Assembly: GCF_900176365.1 (NCBI RefSeq)
Contig: NZ_FWXY01000014.1
Span: 1-64,000 of the forward strand
From: Desulfocicer vacuolatum DSM 3385
GTDB taxonomy: Bacteria > Desulfobacterota > Desulfobacteria > Desulfobacterales > Desulfobacteraceae
Reading direction: 5' to 3'
DNA: 64,000 bases
The notes beneath the pieces were generated by a model. That model saw only the letters and a list, made by a program, of their open reading frames with translations. It was not told where the DNA came from and did no database searches. Numbering within the stretch: the first letter of the stretch is position 1; each line of letters opens with the position of its first letter. Of the stretch, positions 56,761 through 64,000 are shown one piece after another. The position numbers and the translations under genes were made by a program.

Positions 56761-56849
56761 GGGGTCAGGCTTTTGTTATTGATGTTATCGACCAAGGCCT
56801 TTGCCAGCGAAAAAAGCCTCGATAATGTCAATAACGAAAGCCTGACCCC
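56761..56849. repeat. REP-like inverted repeat R3
   Basis: GGGGTCAGGCTTTTGTTATT followed by GATGTTATCGA pairs with TCGATAATGTCAATAACG and AAAGCCTGACCCC, a near-perfect arm of about 32 bases around a 26-base loop. A half copy is at 35055-35080. The GGGGTCAGGC ends recall REP elements. Confidence 0.75.
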
Positions 56850-56942
56850 ACCACGACTCCGCAACCCCGGGGCGTATTTCTAACAGAATACGGCCCGCCC
56901 GTGGCGGTTTATATACAATGCCACCTTCAAGTTTATCCCGGC

Positions 56943-57027
56943 AGAGCCCCCCCGAGGGGGCAATAGGAACCGGCCAATTGAGCTGTCTACAGTTCCGGGC
57001 CGGGCCCATTGCCCCTCGGGGGGGCGG
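56943..57027. repeat. GC-rich palindromic repeat R1, copy 2
   Basis: Same design as 54571-54664, but the stem reads CGAGGGG with CCCCTCG where copy 1 has CGATGGG with CCCATCG. The inner stem is CCGGCC/GGCCGG where copy 1 has CCGGAC/GTCCGG. Both changes keep base pairing. Lies between mtbC and AOR. Confidence 0.85.
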
Positions 57028-57105
57028 CATAATACCATTTTTTATATTCGTTGTGTCCGCCAGGGCATGCCCTTTATAATGTAAAACAGATTCCAGGTAC
57101 AGTGA

Positions 57106-57762
57106 TTATCTCTTTTGTGCGATCATCTCTTTTACTTTGACCACACCGTCCTGGGCATCCTCTGCATAGGCATCTGCACCGATGCGGGCCGCCCATCTTG
57201 GTGTGCAGGGAGCACCACCCACAACCGTTCCAAATCGACCTTTGTAACCGCTTGATTTCAAAGCTTCTTCCAGGGATTTCTGCTGATTCATGGTGGTGGT
57301 GAGAAGGGCACTGGTACCAATGACATCCACATCATTTTCCACAGCTTGTTCAATGATGGTGTCGATTTCAACATCACGACCCAGATCAAATACAGTAAGG
57401 CCGTTGGCTTTCATCAAGGAGACAACAATACATTTTCCAATGTCATGGACATCGCCCTTTACCGTGGCAATGAGCACCTTTCCCTTTTCTTCCTGGGAGC
57501 CGCCGGTCAGGGCCAGGGCGTCGTTGACAACATCTGTGGCGGATTTCATGGCATCGGCTGCCTGCATCAGTTCCGGCAGAAACATCTGGCCCCTTCCAAA
57601 GAGATCTCCCACTGTGTTGATGCCCGGAATAAAGGCACTGTTCATCAATTCCAGAGGATCGCCACCGTCGGCAATTATTTTTTTGGCAATGGCTTCAACG
57701 TCATCTTTTTTCTGGGCCACCAGTAAGTTTTTGGCTTCTTCTATGAGGGCTGCATCAATCAT
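57106..57762 (-). CDS. mtbC: Dimethylamine corrinoid protein MtbC-like
   Basis: A 218-residue methyl-carrier. Residues 1-90 are the helical cap domain of B12-dependent methyltransferases (LELMNSAFIPGINTVGDLFG, MFLPELMQAADAM). Residues 95-218 are the cobalamin-binding Rossmann domain with GDVHDIGK (DxHxxG, cobalt-ligand His) and GTSALLTTTM and VVGGAPC. It accepts the methyl group from MtbB on its Co(I) corrinoid. AAGGAG lies 10 bases before the ATG. It follows mtbB on the same strand after 391 bp that contain an R2 repeat. MttC/MtmC-type proteins are very similar; assignment to dimethylamine rests on the adjacent mtbB. Confidence 0.9.
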   Translation of the reverse strand: MIDAALIEEAKNLLVAQKKDDVEAIAKKIIADGGDPLELMNSAFIPGINTVGDLFGRGQMFLPELMQAADAMKSATDVVNDALALTGGSQEEKGKVLIATVKGDVHDIGKCIVVSLMKANGLTVFDLGRDVEIDTIIEQAVENDVDVIGTSALLTTTMNQQKSLEEALKSSGYKGRFGTVVGGAPCTPRWAARIGADAYAEDAQDGVVKVKEMIAQKR

Positions 57763-58071
57763 TTTATTATTTTCTCCTTGGATGATGTCATATAAATTGG
57801 GTATTGCTTTTAATGTTGTTTCCCCGGTCTGGTGGTTTTATCACACAGGGCTGGACCCTTTATGTTTGTGTTACCGGATCACCGGAAAGGGGGGGAAAGA
57901 AACTGCCGGGTTGCAGTTTTTGTTTTAAAATGATCGCCGGGGATCATCAGACACTTGAGGAATGTTGTAATGCGCAACCCGGTTAGTTTCATGGGATACC
58001 CTTTTTTGCGTGTGGTATCAGGATATCCCATGGTGGTTTTCTTTTTGCAATGTCCGCCCGTGGCGGTTTTA

Positions 58072-58157
58072 TATGAAATACTCCGAAAATCTAAGGCGTA
58101 TTTCAATCTTTGTTGTGGGCAAACCGGATCAAAATACGGTCTGCCCGTGGCGGTTAT
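58072..58157. repeat. Dispersed repeat R2, copy 2
   Basis: GAAATACTCC, GGCGTATTTCAATCTTTG, TTGTGGGCAAACCGGATCAA and CTGCCCGTGGCGGTTATAT. Its right edge overlaps the last codon of mtbB, so it has inserted at, or co-evolved with, the end of that gene. Confidence 0.7.
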
Positions 58158-59539
58158 ATGGATGTCCGCGTTTTAAATCTGTTAACGCAGTTGATATTGA
58201 AATCCAGTTCCCTTGCAATGTTGAATTTGGCTTCAATTCCCTTGGCACAGCCCGGCATGGGGGTCATCTGACCGATCTGCAGATCCTCTCTGACTTCGGT
58301 CATGATGACGGGGTCTGTCAGGTCCGCCACGGAAATTTTCAGTTTTTCAGCCACATATTCTTTTGCTTCCCAAGTTCGCATACCCCGGGACATTTGGGCA
58401 CGAGCAACCAGATCTCCGGCTCCTCGCATTCCGCCCATGCCCGATGCATGCGCGTGGGTGATCGCCATGGAGACGGGATCACCCACGCCAACCTACAGTC
58501 CATCAAGTTTGCAAAGGCTTGTCATGGCAGCCGATGCACGGGACACGGTGTCAATGGGCGGGTGATCGTTCACCGGTACCGCACCGACACCCATGCCCAT
58601 ATTGGGATGGATGGGAATTTCTGCCACTTCGCCGCACGCTTTCATAAAGGTGACGGCCCGTGCCAGGTTCCAGGGGGTTGACTCAGTTGTGTTGGTGTTA
58701 ACCACAGGGCCAAAGATGGTGGCACCGGCTTTTTTGGCAAGCACCACCTGATCCTGGGGATAGAGACCTGCCAGACGGACACCGTCATACTCCAGCTCTC
58801 CGTGCATGCCCAGGATGAACTCACCGGCCATGCCGATCTGGATGCAGATATCGGGATATTTTTCCTTGAGTTTCTGACAGGCCATGAGGGAGGCCAGAAA
58901 ATCAGCATCACCGGCAGCGCCCACAGAATCAAGATTAATGCCGTCTGCACCGGATTCGTACATGGCAGAACCGGTGAAGACAATGTCTCTCACCGCTTCT
59001 TCAACGGTCATTTCAAGGGATTCCCTTGCCTCTTTGATCTGGCCCATGGGCAGAAGTTCCGCAGGGTTGGGAAAGGGACCGTCGGGCTGGCTGTAAAGGC
59101 CAAGGTTTGGCATGGCACCGTAGAGCAGCGGAATATGGGTGGACAATAATGCCTGTTCCATGATGGGCTGTTCCATGGTGATAATGGGTTTGATGGGTTT
59201 GTAGCTGTAATCCACATGGCAAAGTTCCATGGTGTCCGCACCCATGATTTTCTCATATACCTGCAGTGCCTGGATGCGATCTACATTGACACCCACCCGC
59301 CGGATTTTCAAGGTACCGGCATCATAGGTGAGAATGACCTCTTTACCGCGCTCACAGCTGACAAAACTGTAAGGGCTTGCCAGAATGTCATACATGTATT
59401 TGAGATCATCGTCTGTTAAAACGGGGACATTGGCACGGTCTGCCGCATCCTCCGTTCCCGCCCGCATATCTTCCCAGAGCTCGCTTTCGCTGAGCTCCAC
59501 GGGGGTCCCGTCTCCATAACGGGTAAAAATTTTAGACAT
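58154..59539 (-). CDS. mtbB: Dimethylamine:corrinoid methyltransferase MtbB with in-frame UAG (pyrrolysine)
   Basis: Codon 349 (58493-58495 on the minus strand) is TAG, flanked by KLDGL and VGVGDPVSMAITHAHASGM. The frame then stays open for 112 more codons to a TAA at 58154. Pyrrolysine-containing MtbB has the same context (DGI-Pyl-VGVGDP) in methanogens, so TAG is read as pyrrolysine and the protein is 461 residues, close to the family's 467. The TIM barrel includes ADTMELCHVDYSYKPIKP, GADGINLDSVGAAGD and AGEFILGMHGELEYDG. The enzyme transfers a methyl group from dimethylamine to MtbC. AGGAG precedes ATG 59539. No pylT/pylS/pylBCD genes are in the window; they must lie elsewhere for the protein to be made. 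Standard gene finders would split this gene. Confidence 0.95.
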
Positions 59540-59584
59540 GGTTTTCTCCTTTAACAGTGTTTATATAAAAACTCTTGAGAACCA

Positions 59585-59640
59585 CAAAATTTTCCAAACT
59601 TCGTTGTGGGCAGAACCGGATCAAAATATGGTCTGCCCGT
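59585..59640. repeat. Dispersed repeat R2, copy 3
   Basis: TTGTGGGCAGAACCGGATCA and AAATATGGTCTGCCCGT, as in copies 1 and 2. GGGCAGA and TCTGCCC can pair. Located in the leader of mtbB. Confidence 0.7.
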
Positions 59641-59667
59641 TGCAGTTATTGAAATCTTATTATTTAT

Positions 59668-59697
59668 GGCCCGGTATATATAAGGTGTTGCCGGGCC
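59668..59697. terminator. Intercistronic hairpin between aminotransferase gene and mtbB
   Basis: GGCCCGG and CCGGGCC form a 7-bp stem with a 16-base loop. The T-rich side (TTTTAGATTTCTT) is on the plus strand, so as a terminator for the minus-strand genes it would be weak. Confidence 0.4.
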
Positions 59698-59728
59698 TTT
59701 TAGATTTCTTAAGTAGGGAAAAAGGCAA

Positions 59729-60970
59729 TCAGGCCAGTGCTGCCAGACCTTCTTCCATGATGGAAAGTCCTTTTTCCAGCTGTTCGTCGGTGATGACGAT
59801 GGGCATCAATACCCGAATTACATTTCCGTGGATGCCGCAGGCCAGAATGGACAAGCCCTTTTTAAAACAGAATCCCACCAGTTCTTTGGCAGCGTCCGCA
59901 GAGGGATTGCCTTTTTCATCCACAAGTGTGATGCCGGACATGGCACCGATGCCTCTGACTTCACCCACATGGGCAAACTCAGACTGCCATTTGCCAAATC
60001 TTTCCATCAGGGTTTTTCCCAGTTCTTCTGCTTTTTCAACCAGGTTTTCTTCTTCCATGATCTCCATGACGGCAAGTCCTGCGGCACAGGCAACCGGGTT
60101 GGCACCATAGGTACCGCCAAGCCCTCCGGGATGGACGCTGTCCATGATTTCGGTTTTGCCCACCACAGCACTTAAGGGCATACCGGCGGCAATACTCTTG
60201 GCAACAGTGGTTAAATCCGGCTCCACACCCCAGTGCTCCATGGCAAACATTTTTCCGGTGCGGCCCATGCCGCTCTGGATCTCATCGGCAACAAAGAGAA
60301 TGCCGTGTTCTTTACAAAGGGCTGCCACTTCCTGGAAATAACCGTCAGGAGGGGCAATGAATCCGCCTTCACCCTGAATGGGCTCGGCCACGATGGCAGC
60401 CACACTTTCCGGATCAATGCCGGTGATGAAAAATTCTTTAAGGGCCTCAATATCGCCAAAGGGAGCACGATAAATTTCCGGGGCAAAGGGACCAAATTTC
60501 CATTTATAAGGTTTAACCTTGGCTGTCATGGTCATGGTCAGGGCCGTACGTCCGTGGTAGGCGTTTTCAAACACCACAATGGCAGGACGCCCGGTGTAGT
60601 AACGGGCTATTTTTACAGCATTTTCAACGGCTTCTGCACCGGAATTAATGAACAACGCTTTTTTGGGAAAATCACCGGGGGTGGCCTTACAGAGCTTGTC
60701 TGCCAGTAGTACGGCGCTGTCATAGGGATTGACCATGAAACAGGTGTGGGTGAATTTTTCAGCCTGGGCTTTAATGGCTTCAACCACTTTGGGATGACTG
60801 TGGCCCACGTTCATCACGGCAATGCCACCGGCAAAATCAATGTATTCGTTGCCTTCAACGTCTGTGAAAGTGGCACCTTTTGCAGATTCAACATAGCAGG
60901 CGGTTCCACTGGCATGTCCATTGGGAATAACTTTGGCTCTGAGATCTTGGATTTCCTTGTTCGTGTTCAT
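59729..60970 (-). CDS. gabT: Class III aminotransferase, 4-aminobutyrate aminotransferase type
   Basis: A 413-residue PLP-dependent omega-aminotransferase. ALFINSGAEAVENAVKIARY, NAYHGRTALTMTMTAKVKPY, FVADEIQSGMGRTGKMFAME and VAKSIAAGMPLSAVVGK (PLP Lys) are all present, as in GabT. It would move an amino group from 4-aminobutyrate or a similar omega-amine to 2-oxoglutarate. It lies directly downstream of a sigma-54 activator on the same strand and upstream of mtbB, so it may belong to an amine-utilisation regulon. The exact amine is not determined. Confidence 0.88.
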   Translation of the reverse strand: MNTNKEIQDLRAKVIPNGHASGTACYVESAKGATFTDVEGNEYIDFAGGIAVMNVGHSHPKVVEAIKAQAEKFTHTCFMVNPYDSAVLLADKLCKATPGDFPKKALFINSGAEAVENAVKIARYYTGRPAIVVFENAYHGRTALTMTMTAKVKPYKWKFGPFAPEIYRAPFGDIEALKEFFITGIDPESVAAIVAEPIQGEGGFIAPPDGYFQEVAALCKEHGILFVADEIQSGMGRTGKMFAMEHWGVEPDLTTVAKSIAAGMPLSAVVGKTEIMDSVHPGGLGGTYGANPVACAAGLAVMEIMEEENLVEKAEELGKTLMERFGKWQSEFAHVGEVRGIGAMSGITLVDEKGNPSADAAKELVGFCFKKGLSILACGIHGNVIRVLMPIVITDEQLEKGLSIMEEGLAALA

Positions 60971-61353
60971 TACACTCTCCTGTGAAAGTTAGATCAGGGA
61001 AGATTGCCCTGTGTGATTATGATTTTAAAATAATCTGTTGTTTTGTGAATACTACCTAATGCAGATTCCATACCGGAAAATTAATTAATGCAATGTATGT
61101 TTCTAAGTATTTGAAATATAATGATTAAAATTTATTGTTCTTTGTTTTTATTTGGAATGATTTTGGATTTGATTCTATATCGAATCTAATTGGGTGGTTA
61201 AGATCTTGAGATGGTGTATTTTTGAATTAATTTTGAATCAAAAACAGGTGGTGGAACAATGGAGGGGGACTTTTAGTGTAGTATTTCGCTGATTTTATAG
61301 CGTTTTAACGGGGAGGAAGACTTTTGAATGGAGAAAAACGATTTTTTTTTGAA
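60971..61353. promoter_or_regulatory. Promoter region upstream of aminotransferase gene
   Basis: A 383-bp AT-rich region between the activator's stop and the aminotransferase start. It holds the candidate -24/-12 element at 61059-61076 and GGAGAGTG as ribosome-binding site just before ATG 60970. No other ORF. Confidence 0.5.
61059..61076 (-). promoter_or_regulatory. Candidate sigma-54 promoter for aminotransferase gene
   Basis: On the minus strand CCGGTATGGAATCTGCAT has GG and GC with exactly 10 bases between them, about 90 bases before the start codon. The -24 hexamer is imperfect (CGGTAT for TGGCAC). The adjacent activator gene raises its likelihood. Confidence 0.4.
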
Positions 61354-63213
61354 TCATTTGCCTGTCTTCAGGCCATGTTTTTTTAATTTTCTAAACACCT
61401 GGGACTGAGTCATATGAAGGGCTGCTGCAATGGCACGGGTGGTCTTAAATTCCTTCACCGCCCGGGAGAGCAGTTTTTTTTCATAGGCAAGAACCTTGTC
61501 ATTAAAAACATAGGAACCGCTTTCCATTTTCCATGTATTGTCATGGGAAGATGCAAAAAAGGGATCTTTAATGTTTTTTTTGTCAAATTGTTCAATGATG
61601 GCGGATTCTCCCATGACAACCGCTTTTTTAATCATGTTCTGTAATTCCCGAACATTACCGGGGAATTCGTGATCCTGGATGGCATTGACACTGCGGGGGG
61701 AGAGTTTTCGATTGAGGCTGTATTCTTTGTTATATTTTTTCAGGAAAAAAAAGGTTAATTCGGGAATATCCTCCAGCCGGTCCCGCAGGGGAGGGATGGT
61801 GATGGTAAAGGTATTCAGGCGAAAATAAAGATCTTGCCGGAATTTTTTATGTTTTATTTGATCCGCAAGATTAACATTGGTGGCGGCGATGACGGTGCAG
61901 TCTATTTTAATGGGGGTCAGACCGCCGATGTGCATCACTTCTTTATCTTCTATGCATTTTAACAATTTTGCCTGCATGGGCAGGGTCATTTCTCCAATTT
62001 CATCCAGAAACAGGGTGCCCCCCCGTGCCATCTCAAAAAGCCCTATTTTCCCCCGTTCTCCGGCACCGGTAAAGGCGCCTTTTTCATAGCCGAACAGTTC
62101 AGCTTCAATGAGAGATTCAGGAAGGGCCGCACAGTTGATTTGCACAAAGGGCCCCTTGTTTCTCCGGGAATGGATAAACTTGGCAAGAAATCCCTTGCCT
62201 GTGCCGGATTCCCCCATGATAAGGATATTGGAAATTTTCAGGTTGGCAAGTTTCTGGCATGTCAGCAGTATATGCTGCATCTCTTTGCTTTGTGCAACAA
62301 TCTCCTGTTCTTTGAGTTCCCTGAGGTTGAGTTGTGTGAGTTCATCCTTTATCTGTTTACTCTCCAGACGCACCAGTTCCAGCTCTTCATGGAGATCATT
62401 GAGTTGGGTCATATCCCGTTCATTGGTGATCACCATGGAAATGGATCCATCATCATCAAATACCGGTGTACCGGTGACAAGGAGCTGTTTATTTGTCTTG
62501 GCCGTTTTCTGGATGATATTGACCTGACACTTACGATTGAGCACCTCCCGGGTGACAGAGCGATCCATTAAGTCTTTTTTAACCAGATCATCGATTTTTT
62601 TACCCACCACCTCTTGGGCAGAAATACCAAGGAGATTTTCCGTGGCACGGTTGATGCGAAGCACAATTCCCTGTCCATCGCAGATCCATATGCTTTCCGA
62701 TGAGGCATTGAGAATGGTTTCCAGCTGGCGGTTGGTTTTTTCAAGGTTATCGGTCTGTCTGGAAAATTTCATCTCAAGCATTTTTTCATGCTCAAGATGG
62801 GCCATTTCCTTGATTTTTTTTTGGGAGATATCCTGTAAAACCGTTACCATGGCAATGGTTTCTCCGGCATTGTCCAACACCGGAGAGGCACTGAGCAGGG
62901 CATGGATTTTTTTCCCCCCGGGTTGTTGCACCAGGGTTTCAACATTTTTAACAATCACATGTGATCGGGACAGGAGATTGGGATCAAAAATTGTATTGTT
63001 AAGAATTCTTTTATCCGGGTAAAACAGTTTTCCCCCGGCATCAAAGAAAAGTTCTTTAAAAGAAAGCTTACCCAATTGAGGGGTGGGGTCAAGGCCCAGA
63101 ATTCGCCATGCTTCATTATTGATGCATAGTATTTTATTGTCTGCCTGGCGGGAGATCAAAAGACCTGTCAGCATCTGTTCCATTGCCGTTTGAAATATGT
63201 TGATTTTTTTCAT
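61354..63213 (-). CDS. PAS-domain sigma-54-dependent activator
   Basis: A 619-residue enhancer-binding protein. Two PAS domains (about 8-130 and 163-270) are linked by a coiled-coil-like stretch. Then comes an AAA+ domain with Walker A GESGTGKG (334-341), GAFTGA (379-384) and GGTLFLDEIGEM, and a C-terminal HTH (TRAIAAALHMTQSQVFRKLK). This is the layout of TyrR/RocR/PrdR-type activators of amino-acid and amine catabolism. ATG 63213 is chosen because GGGAG lies 8 bases before it; an ATG five codons upstream abuts the heptamer repeats. It probably activates the aminotransferase gene and perhaps mtbBC. Confidence 0.9.
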   Translation of the reverse strand: MKKINIFQTAMEQMLTGLLISRQADNKILCINNEAWRILGLDPTPQLGKLSFKELFFDAGGKLFYPDKRILNNTIFDPNLLSRSHVIVKNVETLVQQPGGKKIHALLSASPVLDNAGETIAMVTVLQDISQKKIKEMAHLEHEKMLEMKFSRQTDNLEKTNRQLETILNASSESIWICDGQGIVLRINRATENLLGISAQEVVGKKIDDLVKKDLMDRSVTREVLNRKCQVNIIQKTAKTNKQLLVTGTPVFDDDGSISMVITNERDMTQLNDLHEELELVRLESKQIKDELTQLNLRELKEQEIVAQSKEMQHILLTCQKLANLKISNILIMGESGTGKGFLAKFIHSRRNKGPFVQINCAALPESLIEAELFGYEKGAFTGAGERGKIGLFEMARGGTLFLDEIGEMTLPMQAKLLKCIEDKEVMHIGGLTPIKIDCTVIAATNVNLADQIKHKKFRQDLYFRLNTFTITIPPLRDRLEDIPELTFFFLKKYNKEYSLNRKLSPRSVNAIQDHEFPGNVRELQNMIKKAVVMGESAIIEQFDKKNIKDPFFASSHDNTWKMESGSYVFNDKVLAYEKKLLSRAVKEFKTTRAIAAALHMTQSQVFRKLKKHGLKTGK

Positions 63214-63228
63214 TTTAGAATCTCCCAT

Positions 63229-63265
63229 ACTGGGTACTGGGTACTGGGTACTGGGTGCTGGGTGT
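63229..63265. repeat. Heptameric tandem repeats, second locus
   Basis: ACTGGGT units (reverse complement of CCCAGTA/CCCAGCA), about five copies, immediately upstream of the activator gene. Same unit as 30505-30580. Confidence 0.8.
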
Positions 63266-63316
63266 TCACAGCAACTACTTTTCTATTAGAAAATAAAACT
63301 TCCGGGCAAGCTAAGG

Positions 63317-63411
63317 CAGAGCCGCCCCCCCCGATGGGCAATAGGAACCGGACAATTGAGCTGTCTACAGTTCCGGGCCGGGCCCATTGCCCATCGGGGG
63401 GGCGGCGGCAT
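63317..63411. repeat. GC-rich palindromic repeat R1, copy 3
   Basis: GCCGCCCCCC then CCGATGGGCAAT pairs with ATTGCCCATCGG then GGGGGCGGC. The central AATTGAGCTGTCTACAGTTC is identical to copies 1 and 2. Lies between the Hsp70-like gene and the activator. Confidence 0.85.
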
Positions 63412-63434
63412 GATACCATCTGTCAATATTCGTT

Positions 63435-64000
63435 TTAAATCATGGAACCATGAAGACCCAGGCCGTAGGCAACGCTGGTAAATGCATCGGCGGTGCGTAT
63501 TTTGTCTGCTCCCATGCGTTGGTCAAACAAGCTTCGAATCAAAGGAATATAGGATGATCCCCCGGTTAAAAACACCACGTCAATATCTGAGGATGTCAAT
63601 CCTGCATCCCTTAAGGTTGAATCAATGCAGGTGTTAATACTGCTTACCTTTTCGCGAATAAAGCCTTCAAACTCATCCCGGGTGATTAACTCATCAATGC
63701 AGATCTCATAATCATTGAAATAGACATGGGATGACTCTTTGTGGGACAGTTCGCATTTTGATTTCTCAATGGATTGGAAAAGCAGATACCCATAATTGGA
63801 CTCAATGAGGTTTTCCAGATTTTCCAGAAGTTTCTGGTCTTTGAGACCGGCATTCACTTTGAGTTCCTTAATATTTTTTAAGGTACTGGGTAACCGCAGC
63901 TGGGGAATGAGGTGCCATTGGGTCAATTTGCTGATAACAATGGGAGAAAGACCGAAAAAATTATCACTCCACATGGATTTGGCCTTAACATTTTTTCCAT
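63435..64000 (-). CDS. Hsp70-family protein (YegD-like), partial at window edge
   Basis: The frame is open to the edge of the window, so only the C-terminal about 188 residues are seen. VVFLTGGSSYIPLIRSLFDQ is the Hsp70/actin adenosine-binding motif, and TADAFTSVAYGLGL follows. The protein ends soon after the ATPase domain without a DnaK substrate-binding domain, which is the YegD-like arrangement. SNYGYLLFQSIEKSKCELS fits the ATPase subdomain. Function in these bacteria is unclear. Confidence 0.8.
   Translation of the reverse strand, partial: GKNVKAKSMWSDNFFGLSPIVISKLTQWHLIPQLRLPSTLKNIKELKVNAGLKDQKLLENLENLIESNYGYLLFQSIEKSKCELSHKESSHVYFNDYEICIDELITRDEFEGFIREKVSSINTCIDSTLRDAGLTSSDIDVVFLTGGSSYIPLIRSLFDQRMGADKIRTADAFTSVAYGLGLHGSMI

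Overview
The window looks like an accessory-rich stretch of the chromosome of an anaerobic, probably marine, sulfate-reducing deltaproteobacterium of the Desulfobacteraceae type (Desulfobacterium/Desulfobacula-like). This is an inference. It rests on a dimethylamine methyltransferase gene that needs pyrrolysine, tungsten/molybdenum aldehyde ferredoxin oxidoreductases (one intact, one truncated), two MoeA proteins (one fused to a binding-protein domain), LL-diaminopimelate aminotransferase, a DUF3786 protein, several beta-oxidation modules with sigma-54 regulation, and a very heavy load of insertion sequences.

Layout. 0-4.3 kb: remains of a type I restriction locus (hsdM intact, hsdS cut off), a frameshifted GIY-YIG/DUF4357 gene, then about 500 bp of consecutive hairpins ending in an intrinsic terminator. 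4.3-15.8 kb: an IS91-type element, a pair of acyl-CoA dehydrogenases behind a near-perfect sigma-54 promoter, and a graveyard of IS4-, IS91- and IS3-type fragments. A 2.1-kb element with perfect 43-bp terminal inverted repeats and a eukaryote-like transposase sits among them, and a thiC fragment follows. 15.9-25.5 kb: a sigma-54 activator facing a seven-gene CoA-thioester beta-oxidation operon (hydratase, AMP ligase, acyl-CoA dehydrogenase, DUF35 protein, thiolase, SDR, CoA-transferase). 25.6-27.9 kb: an IS91-type segment duplicated exactly at 46.5-48.8 kb. 28-34.7 kb: dapL, moeA, moeA-PBP, a secreted nuclease, DUF3786 and GNAT genes. 35.6-39.4 kb: a four-gene Mu/Tn7-like transposon carrying a primase-like gene. 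39.4-45 kb: siroheme-type dehydrogenase, amidohydrolase, an internally deleted arylsulfatase, an N-terminally truncated AOR and an outer-membrane protein. 45-52 kb: nested IS91 copies, an OLD-family nuclease and a divergent integron-type integrase. 52-64 kb: ADP-forming acyl-CoA synthetase, AOR, mtbC, mtbB with an in-frame amber codon, a class III aminotransferase, a PAS/sigma-54 activator and an Hsp70-like gene, interspersed with at least three families of palindromic repeats.

The genes most likely to work together are mtbB and mtbC (methyl transfer from dimethylamine to a corrinoid), the 17.8-25.3 kb operon with its regulator (activation and beta-oxidation of an unidentified acid), and moeA/moeA-PBP with the AOR enzymes (pterin cofactor supply). 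The least explained structures are the hairpin array at 3.67-4.17 kb and its structural relative at 35.3-35.5 kb, the eukaryote-like transposon, and the IS91 end palindromes, whose arms differ between elements while the core stays fixed. All functional calls come from reading motifs; no database search was run.
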